Source of the DNA: an uncultured Clostridia bacterium
GTDB lineage: Bacteria; Bacillota; Clostridia; Lachnospirales; Lachnospiraceae
Assembly: GCA_947174885.1 (NCBI GenBank)
Contig: CAMWKO010000004.1
Location: forward strand, 1-64,000
Direction of reading: 5' to 3'
Length of the DNA stretch: 64,000 bases
The translations under genes were made by a program, and so were the position numbers. The notes below the pieces were generated by a model, which saw only the letters and a list, made by a program, of their open reading frames with translations, ran no database searches and was not told where the DNA came from. Shown here one piece after another: positions 9,625 through 15,752 of the stretch (positions within the stretch are counted from its first letter, which is position 1; each line of letters opens with the position of its first letter).

Positions 9625-9980
9625 GAAAATTATTTTAAGTCCAACAGATAGAAGCAATTGAATTGTATTGATGGTTAGTATATAAATGTGAATATTATCT
9701 ACATATTATTAAAAATTGTTGTATTTGTCGTAAATCAAGTATAAGTTATAAATTGACTTAATTGCATGATTTGAATATATTATAGAAAAATATTTATAAA
9801 AAGTAGTGAATGTATATTAGCTATGAAATATTTATGCAGATAACAATATATGAAAAGTAAATGAAATATAAAATATAGTGTATGGAGAATGGATTCATAC
9901 ACTATATTTTTATATATATGCCTCTAAAAACGGGATATATTAGTAAATAAATCAAAAATTTTAATTTTGCATTTGTTGGA
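9625..9980. other. AT-rich gap between the Bat operon and the RiPP island
   Basis: This stretch contains no ORF with a ribosome site. Its only recognisable feature is the hairpin at 9871-9909. The base composition looks more A+T-rich than the pyr and Bat genes on the left, and this continues through the RiPP island. Confidence 0.6.
9871..9914 (+). terminator. Hairpin terminator after the Bat-like operon
   Basis: AAATATAGTGTATG (9871-9884) pairs perfectly with CATACACTATATTT (9896-9909) around an 11-base loop and runs into a T-rich tail. The stem is A+T-rich and symmetrical, so it could also work on the other strand. Confidence 0.6.
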
Positions 9981-10030
9981 TAATATCGAATAAAATTAAA
10001 TAATGTCAAAAAATATTGGGTTATGTCAAA
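9981..10030 (+). promoter_or_regulatory. Three direct repeats with 20-base period upstream of the RiPP promoter
   Basis: TAATATCGAA at 9981, TAATGTCAAA at 10001 and TTATGTCAAA at 10021 are spaced exactly 20 bases apart. The last ends 37 bases before the -35 box of the precursor promoter. Regular spacing of about two helical turns fits binding sites for a dimeric or multimeric activator. Confidence 0.45.
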
Positions 10031-10067
10031 TAAATAAATGGATATAAAAAATAATTTGAAAAAAATG

Positions 10068-10096
10068 TTGACAAATAGAATATAATATAATATATT
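10068..10096 (+). promoter_or_regulatory. Sigma-A promoter of the RiPP island
   Basis: TTGACA (10068-10073), a 17-base spacer and TATATT (10091-10096) make a near-consensus promoter. Transcription should begin near 10103, about 50 bases before the precursor start codon. Confidence 0.75.
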
Positions 10097-10155
10097 GTAT
10101 AATCGACAGGCGATATTGTTAAAATCTGTTAATTAACTACATAGGAGGGATGAAA

Positions 10156-10278
10156 ATGAAAAAGGCAACAATTTCAAATGCATGGTATCATAAACTTGCA
10201 TGTTGGGGATGCTTAAGTTGTGCTGCATGTCCAGGTGTTGGCTTACTTGCTGGTTTATCAGGCGTAAGCGTAGCTTAA
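10156..10278 (+). CDS. RiPP precursor peptide, thurincin H-like sactipeptide candidate
   Basis: This 40-residue peptide has a short leader (MKKATISNAWYHKLA) and a core with four cysteines at 16, 19, 22 and 25 in exact CxxCxxCxxC spacing (CWGCLSCAACPG). A Gly/Leu/Val/Ser tail without Cys follows. From memory, thurincin H has the same four-Cys block (CWSCLVCAAC), with its thioether acceptors in the tail. AGGAGG at 10143-10148 is seven bases before ATG 10156; ATG 10150 in the same frame is too close to it. The radical SAM gene follows after a terminator-like hairpin. I infer a thioether-bridged, exported antimicrobial or signalling peptide; the activity itself is unproven. Confidence 0.85.
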   Translation: MKKATISNAWYHKLACWGCLSCAACPGVGLLAGLSGVSVA

Positions 10279-10285
10279 TTATGCT

Positions 10286-10326
10286 TTTGAGTTGTCTGCA
10301 TAAATGCAGACAACTCAAATTTTTTA
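10286..10326 (+). terminator. Strong hairpin between the RiPP precursor and its enzyme
   Basis: Sixteen bases (10286-10301) pair perfectly with 10304-10319 and are followed at once by seven T residues. This is a textbook intrinsic terminator. No separate promoter is evident before the radical SAM gene, so partial read-through would give much more precursor than enzyme. Confidence 0.85.
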
Positions 10327-10355
10327 AAATATTGTGAAAAGTTTAAGGAGTTAGA

Positions 10356-11687
10356 ATGAAATATATTGCAATTGACAAGGATATATATATTGAAAAATAC
10401 GTCATGAACAGGTATTTTTTATGTATTAGTAATACATCTGATAAGTATATGATTAATGATGTGGCGTATGAAATAATTAAGAGAATTGATGGAACGAGAA
10501 AGTATAATGAGTTATTTAAGGAATTAGCAGATTTATATAAAGACACAGAAGAAAATGTTGCTATTAATGTAAATGAGTTTATATCGCAACTTGAAGATTG
10601 TTATAATCTTTATATTGAAGAATACGATCTACAAAGACCTAAGGAAATAAAAGTAATTGGTGAAGTTTCATATTTTCCACAAGCTGCTTCGATTGAAATT
10701 ACAGAGAGTTGTAATTTAAAATGTTTGCATTGTTATGGTGGTTTTGGAGAAGGCTGTACAAATGTTATGTCACTAGATAATATAAAAAAAGTAATAGATG
10801 ATTTGGATTCAATTGGTGTAAAAACTCTGGAACTGACAGGGGGTGATATTAGTACACATGCTGGATTAAAGGAAGTAATAGAGTATGCATTATCATTATC
10901 GTTTATTAGAATTAATTTACTTACTAATGGAATCATACTTAAGGATGAAGTAATTGATTTAATAGTAAAGCATAAGGATAAAATTGAAATTCAGATTGAT
11001 CTTCATAGTCTTAATGATGACTATTTATTTTGGTTTACAAAGTGTAAAAATAGTATAGAAATTATAAAAGGAAGAATAGAATATTTTTTGAGTAAAAATG
11101 TTAAAATGCGAATAGCAACAATTTTTACAAGCAGGAATTTAAATGAATTTATGGACATTGCTGAATGGTTAGGAAAGAGAAATTTGAAATGGGGTATTGG
11201 TTTAGTGGAGAAATTGGGAAGAGCAATTGAATCTGATAAATCATTGTATTTAGATTACCAACAGATTGTTAGTTTCCAAAAAATGATAGAAAAGGCAAAT
11301 TTTTTATATCCAGGTATGATTTCATTTATTGATTATCATCCAAATGATTGTAATTGTGGAGCAATGACATCACATGTTGTAATAGATTCATATGGAAGAA
11401 TTAAATTATGTACAATGGACAATGGAACATATTTTAATAATAAGATGGGGAACTGTATTAGTAAAAATATTCAAGAGAATTATAAAGATAATTTGGAATT
11501 TATAAAGGCACTTACTACGTATCAGATACCTAACGAAGAATCAAAGGAGTGTTATGATTGCAAAGAATATTATGCCTGTGGTCATTGTTTATTGAGAAAT
11601 TTTATAAACATGAAAGAGAAAAAATATAATTGTGAATGGTATAAGAAAAATGTGCCAGAAATTGTTAAAGAGTTTTTCTTTAACTAA
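10356..11687 (+). CDS. Radical SAM/SPASM peptide maturase (sactisynthase-like)
   Basis: The 443-residue enzyme begins with about 90 residues resembling a PqqD-like RiPP recognition element, which would bind the precursor leader. The radical SAM motif CNLKCLHC places the [4Fe-4S] ligands at Cys119, 123 and 126. The region from about 330 to the end is Cys-rich (DCNCGAM, LCTMDN, ECYDCKEYYACGHC) as in SPASM domains that hold auxiliary clusters. AlbA-type enzymes with this architecture form sulfur-to-alpha-carbon links in Cys-rich peptides. AAGGAG precedes ATG 10356. Given the 40-residue four-Cys peptide next door, thioether formation is the best guess; epimerisation or another peptide modification cannot be excluded. 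Confidence 0.9.
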   Translation: MKYIAIDKDIYIEKYVMNRYFLCISNTSDKYMINDVAYEIIKRIDGTRKYNELFKELADLYKDTEENVAINVNEFISQLEDCYNLYIEEYDLQRPKEIKVIGEVSYFPQAASIEITESCNLKCLHCYGGFGEGCTNVMSLDNIKKVIDDLDSIGVKTLELTGGDISTHAGLKEVIEYALSLSFIRINLLTNGIILKDEVIDLIVKHKDKIEIQIDLHSLNDDYLFWFTKCKNSIEIIKGRIEYFLSKNVKMRIATIFTSRNLNEFMDIAEWLGKRNLKWGIGLVEKLGRAIESDKSLYLDYQQIVSFQKMIEKANFLYPGMISFIDYHPNDCNCGAMTSHVVIDSYGRIKLCTMDNGTYFNNKMGNCISKNIQENYKDNLEFIKALTTYQIPNEESKECYDCKEYYACGHCLLRNFINMKEKKYNCEWYKKNVPEIVKEFFFN

Positions 11688-11727
11688 AAAAGTTAAAATT
11701 ATGTTAAAGTAGAAAAGGTAAGTACAT

Positions 11728-12588
11728 ATGTTAAAGATAGTGTTACTATTATGCATACCCACAAATATATTATTTCATGAAATGGGGCATATATTGTATT
11801 ATTGTATAAATAGAATATCAATTCAGGCTATTGTATTTAACAAATATGTGTTTGTGAAAGATAATAATAAATGGATACATAGAAAACTAAAGAAGCAATA
11901 TTGTTCATATATTGTTCCTAAATTGAATAGCAAATATTCTTTTAACTATTATGAAAAACATATATGCAATGATTTATTAGCAGGTCCCTTTATGTCGTTT
12001 ATAATATTAATGTTTTTTATTGTTATAAGCTTTATAATAGTAGAAAATGGTATAATGGATAATTTAATAAGGGTATTATTGATAGCAAACATAATAGTTA
12101 ATTTAAGTATTTTATTTAGTTGTATAAATGATAAAACAGGTGCAAAAGGTGATATAAAAACGTATATTAAATTTAAAGGTAATCATAAAAAAATATATCC
12201 ATATATACTGGATTATATGTTGCTTAGTAATTGTAATTGTATCAATTATGAATGTATATATACAGTTGAGTTTGATGATTTGAATAATGATGAAAAAGAA
12301 GACTGGGCATTTGATATTATATCGTTATATTTGTTGGGGAATATTAATTTGGTTGATAATAATATTAAAGAATATGTGTCTTCAAGAATAAGATCGGATA
12401 GTTTAAATAGCGAGCAGTATGATCTTATCTTGCATAATTTTATTTTATTCTATGAATTTGAACGACATAGAGATGTTGATATAAAACCATTTAAGTGTTA
12501 TAGTGATTTAAATCCTATGGAAAATATATATGATATGTTGGAAATTGATAAAAAAATTATAGAAGGGATAAGATTAAAAAGTGAATAA
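11728..12588 (+). CDS. Membrane metalloprotease of the RiPP island, M50-like
   Basis: The 286-residue protein has HEMGH at residues 17-21 inside or next to an N-terminal membrane segment, the HExxH zinc motif. A second hydrophobic block (about residues 90-135) is followed by NDKTGAKGD, which could supply the third ligand as in site-2-protease-like enzymes. From memory, a gene with these traits (YydH) stands between the radical SAM and ABC genes of the Bacillus yyd epipeptide operon, exactly as here. The likely role is to cut the leader from the modified peptide. The C-terminal half is helical and unassigned. Confidence 0.7.
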   Translation: MLKIVLLLCIPTNILFHEMGHILYYCINRISIQAIVFNKYVFVKDNNKWIHRKLKKQYCSYIVPKLNSKYSFNYYEKHICNDLLAGPFMSFIILMFFIVISFIIVENGIMDNLIRVLLIANIIVNLSILFSCINDKTGAKGDIKTYIKFKGNHKKIYPYILDYMLLSNCNCINYECIYTVEFDDLNNDEKEDWAFDIISLYLLGNINLVDNNIKEYVSSRIRSDSLNSEQYDLILHNFILFYEFERHRDVDIKPFKCYSDLNPMENIYDMLEIDKKIIEGIRLKSE

Positions 12589-13318
12589 TGTATTAGAAGT
12601 TAAAAATCTAACAAAGAAATATGATAATTTTTATCTTGATAATGTTTCGTTTAGTATTGAGAAAGGAAAAATTGTTGGTTTTATAGGAACTAACGGATCA
12701 GGAAAATCAACAACATTAAAGGCTATATTAGGTTTAATACATAGCCAAAGTGATAAGATTGAATATTTTGGAAAAACTTTCAGTAAAAACAGCAGAGATA
12801 TTAAAAATAAATTGGGTGTTGTACTGGATGATGGATATTATTATGAAATATTGACAATAGAACAAATGAAGAGTGTTATTGCCCCGGCTTATGATAACTG
12901 GGAAGATAGCGTATTTAATGAGTTGCTTTCAAGATTTTCTTTAAACAAAAGGCAGAAAATATCAACATTATCTAAAGGTATGAAAATGAAGTTTTCCATC
13001 GCTATAGCATTGGCACATCATGCGGAATTAATAATAATGGATGAACCTACAAGTGGATTAGACCCATTAGTAAGAAGTGACTTGATGGAATTATTAAAAG
13101 AGATTGTAGAAAAAGAAGGATGTAGTATTTTGTTTTCTACACATATTATTAGTGATTTAGAAAAAATAGCGGATAAAATTATTTTTATTGAACAGGGAAA
13201 AATTGTATTTGAAAAGGAAAAGCAAAAACTTTTAGAAGAATACGAAAAAATATTAAAAAGTGAACAGGTAAATATAGAGAATATTATGCTTTATCATGTT
13301 AAAGGAGGGTTAGAATGA
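12581..13318 (+). CDS. ABC transporter ATPase of the RiPP island
   Basis: The 245-residue ATPase has Walker A GTNGSGKST (near residue 37), signature LSKGMKMK, Walker B LIIMDEPTSGLDP and an H-loop in FSTHIIS. It starts at GTG 12581, overlapping the protease gene by eight bases, with GAAGGG about ten bases upstream. The stop overlaps the permease start (ATGA). Together with the permease it should export the mature peptide or protect the producer from it. Confidence 0.93.
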   Translation: MNNVLEVKNLTKKYDNFYLDNVSFSIEKGKIVGFIGTNGSGKSTTLKAILGLIHSQSDKIEYFGKTFSKNSRDIKNKLGVVLDDGYYYEILTIEQMKSVIAPAYDNWEDSVFNELLSRFSLNKRQKISTLSKGMKMKFSIAIALAHHAELIIMDEPTSGLDPLVRSDLMELLKEIVEKEGCSILFSTHIISDLEKIADKIIFIEQGKIVFEKEKQKLLEEYEKILKSEQVNIENIMLYHVKGGLE

Positions 13319-13977
13319 TATACAATTTAGTACGTAAAGATGTTTTGATTGTCAGAAAATATATATATTTTATGATTGTATTTTCGTTTGTAGCTCCACC
13401 ATTTTTATTATGGAATATGGAACCTCCTAAATCAATGGTGAATTTCTATGCTTCGATGATATTTTTTTTAGTACTGTTTGTTACGGTATTGTTTTTATCG
13501 AATTCAGTATCGTTAGTAGATGAGAAATATCAAAAAGGATGTGCATATCTTTGCACAACACCATATAGTAGAAAACAGATAGTGACATCTAAATATTTGT
13601 TTTCGTATTTGGTGTTTATTGGTTATTGTCTAATATATAAGTTATCAAATATGGTTATTCCAAAGTATACAGCAGATTTATCAATAGAACTTGTAGCAAT
13701 ATCATTTTTTGGAATATCCTTGTTTCGATGCATACTTATACCATTAGAGTTTAAGTTTGGTTATGAAAAGGCAAAGTATATTATTACATTTCTTATAATA
13801 GGTACACCTTTTATAGTGTCTATGGTGTCTGAAAATTTTAGTTTTATCAAGATAGATGCTTCATATTTAATGGAGATTAAAAATATTATAATTGTAGCAG
13901 GGTGTGTAGCAGTTTTGTTGATAAATATATTATCAATATTAATAAGCTGCCATATATTTGAAAGCAAGGATTTATAA
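13315..13977 (+). CDS. ABC-2 type permease of the RiPP island
   Basis: This 220-residue protein has about six membrane segments and no soluble domain, as expected for an ABC-2 permease (compare YydJ). AAAGGAGG lies before ATG 13315 and the start overlaps the ATPase stop by four bases. A dimer with two copies of the upstream ATPase is likely. Confidence 0.85.
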   Translation: MIYNLVRKDVLIVRKYIYFMIVFSFVAPPFLLWNMEPPKSMVNFYASMIFFLVLFVTVLFLSNSVSLVDEKYQKGCAYLCTTPYSRKQIVTSKYLFSYLVFIGYCLIYKLSNMVIPKYTADLSIELVAISFFGISLFRCILIPLEFKFGYEKAKYIITFLIIGTPFIVSMVSENFSFIKIDASYLMEIKNIIIVAGCVAVLLINILSILISCHIFESKDL

Positions 13978-13991
13978 TAGGAGGTATATTA

Positions 13992-14084
13992 ATGGAAGAA
14001 TTGATAAAAGTAATAATATATTTAGTATCATTTTTTATATTGGCATATATAGCAAATAAAATCCGTCAAAACAAAAATAAATAA
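13992..14084 (+). CDS. 30-residue single-pass membrane peptide
   Basis: The frame encodes MEELIKVIIYLVSFFILAYI followed by ANKIRQNKNK. This gives one membrane helix flanked by an acidic N-terminus and a basic C-terminus. AGGAGG at 13979-13984 is seven bases upstream, and the gap after the permease is only 14 bases. It is the last gene of the RiPP unit. Small membrane peptides in bacteriocin operons often give immunity, but nothing in the sequence proves this; it could also be a small transporter subunit. Confidence 0.7.
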   Translation: MEELIKVIIYLVSFFILAYIANKIRQNKNK

Positions 14085-14429
14085 CCATAAACTCTTCAAT
14101 ATGTAACTTAATAGGATTTTAAAGCTTGAGTTTCCATATTTTTTATTTTTAGCTTCAAAAAGTTTTGTTGCCAAAGGCAAGATGCTTACATCATTATGAT
14201 GATGTAAGCTTTTTGAAACTAAAAATAAAAAATACGGAAACTCAAGTAATTTTAAAGGGATTGATAATTATATAGTTTTGTGATAGAATAGCTAAGATAT
14301 TAATGTGCTGGAAAATCAACAGATTCTGTCAGCTATACCATAAAATATCCAATATGGAATATTTCAGTTGTGTCTGACAGTCTAAGGTGCGTCTGATAGA
14401 TTTCGTAAATATAGGAGGCTTTTTATAAA
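14085..14429. other. Gap between the RiPP island and pyrE
   Basis: It holds mosaic repeat copy A (14125-14246). Closer to pyrE it has two nested inverted repeats: CTGTCAG near 14327 with CTGACAG near 14371, enclosing an imperfect palindrome around AATATCCAATATGGAATATT. These could form a leader hairpin for pyrE. I do not recognise a PyrR anti-antiterminator sequence. Confidence 0.5.
14125..14246. repeat. Mosaic inverted-repeat element, copy A (complete)
   Basis: The element has terminal inverted repeats of about 38 bases (left end CTTGAGTTTCCATATTTTTT, right end AAAAAATACGGAAACTCAAG). Its interior contains the hairpin CTTACATCAT / ATGATGTAAG and a GTTGCC/GGCAA module. The whole 122 bases can fold into one long hairpin. 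Confidence 0.85.
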
Positions 14430-15104
14430 ATGGAACAGTACAAGCAGGACTTTATAGAATTTATGGTGGATTGTGGAGTTTTAAAATTTGGTGATTTTGT
14501 AACAAAGAGCGGAAGAAAGACACCATTTTTTATTAATACAGGATTTTACAGAACGGGTGCACAATTAAATAAACTTGGTGAATACTATGCAAAGGCTATC
14601 AATGATAAGTTCGGTGTGGATTTTGATGTTTTGTTTGGACCGGCCTATAAGGGGATACCATTGACAGTAGCTACTACAATGGCTATCAACAGATTATATG
14701 GAGCAGATATCAGATATTGTTCAAATCGTAAGGAAGAAAAAGATCATGGGGATACAGGCATTCTTCTTGGAACTCCTATAGACGAAGAGGACAGAATAGT
14801 TTTTATTGAAGATGTAACTACATCAGGTAAATCTATTGACGAAACGCTTCCAATAGTTAAGGCTCAGGGTGGAAAAAATATTATAGGACTTGTAATATCC
14901 GTAGACAGAATGGAAAAGGGAAAAACCGATAAGAGTGCCTTAACAGAGATTAAAGAGAATTATGGTATGGAAGCTACAGCCATTGTTACAATGGCAGAGG
15001 TTATCGAATATCTGTATAATAAGGAAATAAATGGAAATGTTATAATTGATGATGCCATGAAAGCAAAGATAGATGCTTATTATGAAATATATGGAGTTAA
15101 ATAG
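14430..15104 (+). CDS. pyrE: Orotate phosphoribosyltransferase
   Basis: PyrE joins orotate to PRPP to give OMP, the step before PyrF. The 224-residue protein has the PRPP-binding motif RIVFIEDVTTSGKS near residue 122 and the family segment GPAYKGIPL near residue 71. AGGAGG lies about ten bases before ATG 14430. It sits 10 kb from the other pyr genes, with the Bat-like operon and the RiPP island between them. Confidence 0.96.
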   Translation: MEQYKQDFIEFMVDCGVLKFGDFVTKSGRKTPFFINTGFYRTGAQLNKLGEYYAKAINDKFGVDFDVLFGPAYKGIPLTVATTMAINRLYGADIRYCSNRKEEKDHGDTGILLGTPIDEEDRIVFIEDVTTSGKSIDETLPIVKAQGGKNIIGLVISVDRMEKGKTDKSALTEIKENYGMEATAIVTMAEVIEYLYNKEINGNVIIDDAMKAKIDAYYEIYGVK

Positions 15105-15119
15105 GAAGGAGTTATAATT

Positions 15120-15272
15120 ATGGAAGAAAAGACGTACAAGCTGGTAAAGAGAACAGGTGGATTTTCTATAGCTTTAGGAATAATTTCAATAGTTGCAGGT
15201 GTAACTGTTGGTGTATTATCAATTATCACAGGTGCAAAGTTATTAAAGGGTAAATCAAGAATCTTATTCTAG
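15120..15272 (+). CDS. 50-residue membrane protein after pyrE
   Basis: A short frame starts at ATG 15120 behind GGAAGGAG and encodes 50 residues with one long hydrophobic, glycine-rich segment (residues 14-39) between basic ends. It begins 15 bases after the pyrE stop. I do not recognise a family. Confidence 0.65.
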   Translation: MEEKTYKLVKRTGGFSIALGIISIVAGVTVGVLSIITGAKLLKGKSRILF

Positions 15273-15308
15273 AGGACGGAATTCAAAATACTAAATTCTT
15301 TAGCAGAT

Positions 15309-15347
15309 GTTTAGATGGAAAAAGTAATGACTGTCAAACATTAGGAG
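15309..15347 (+). promoter_or_regulatory. RBS-proximal hairpin element, copy E
   Basis: GTTTAGATGG (15309-15318) pairs with CTGTCAAAC (15331-15339) with one bulged A and two G-U pairs. It is followed by ATTAGGAG, the ribosome site for ATG 15355. The stem sequence differs from the other copies while pairing is kept. Confidence 0.45.
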
Positions 15348-15354
15348 AAATATT

Positions 15355-15675
15355 ATGGGTATTTTTTTTAGAAGAAAATATAAATTTACAGACAAAAAAC
15401 ATTCCAAAGGCGGACTGACTGCCTCTGGATTGTTTTTATTTTCTCTTGCAATTATGATTGCAGGGATATACATATCTTTTATGAAACATGGGAATGCAGG
15501 TATGTTAGTAGGAGGGCTTGGACTTGGCTCTTTTATACTGGCATTAATTGGATTTATAGTAGGGCTGAGAAGCTTTAAGGAAGAGAATGTGTTTTTGCTG
15601 TTTCCGTGGATTGGAACGGCAGGATGTGCTGTCATGCTTTTGGGTATGGGAGCTGTAGTTTTAATTGGAATATAA
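15355..15675 (+). CDS. Small membrane protein, possibly DUF6142
   Basis: The 106-residue protein has a basic N-terminus and three hydrophobic segments (about residues 22-42, 48-68 and 80-104). It resembles a conserved small membrane protein that often follows pyrE in Lachnospiraceae, recalled from memory as DUF6142. ATG 15355 lies eight bases after AGGAG. The function is unknown. Confidence 0.75.
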   Translation: MGIFFRRKYKFTDKKHSKGGLTASGLFLFSLAIMIAGIYISFMKHGNAGMLVGGLGLGSFILALIGFIVGLRSFKEENVFLLFPWIGTAGCAVMLLGMGAVVLIGI

Positions 15676-15703
15676 AATATAAATAAGAATACTTGAGTGT
15701 GTG

Positions 15704-15747
15704 CTTTAACCGGAATTGAAAGAACTTCCGTTTAAAGTATTAGGAGG
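15704..15747 (+). promoter_or_regulatory. RBS-proximal hairpin element, copy B
   Basis: CTTTAACCGGAA (15704-15715) pairs with TTCCGTTTAAAG (15726-15737) around a ten-base loop, with one internal C x T mismatch. TATTAGGAGG follows; its AGGAGG at 15742-15747 is five bases before ATG 15753. Confidence 0.65.
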
Positions 15748-15752
15748 CGAAA

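Noticed and set aside
14125..14246. Mosaic repeats considered as a CRISPR array
   Set aside because: Copies are kilobases apart, variable in length and without spacers of constant size, and no cas genes are present.
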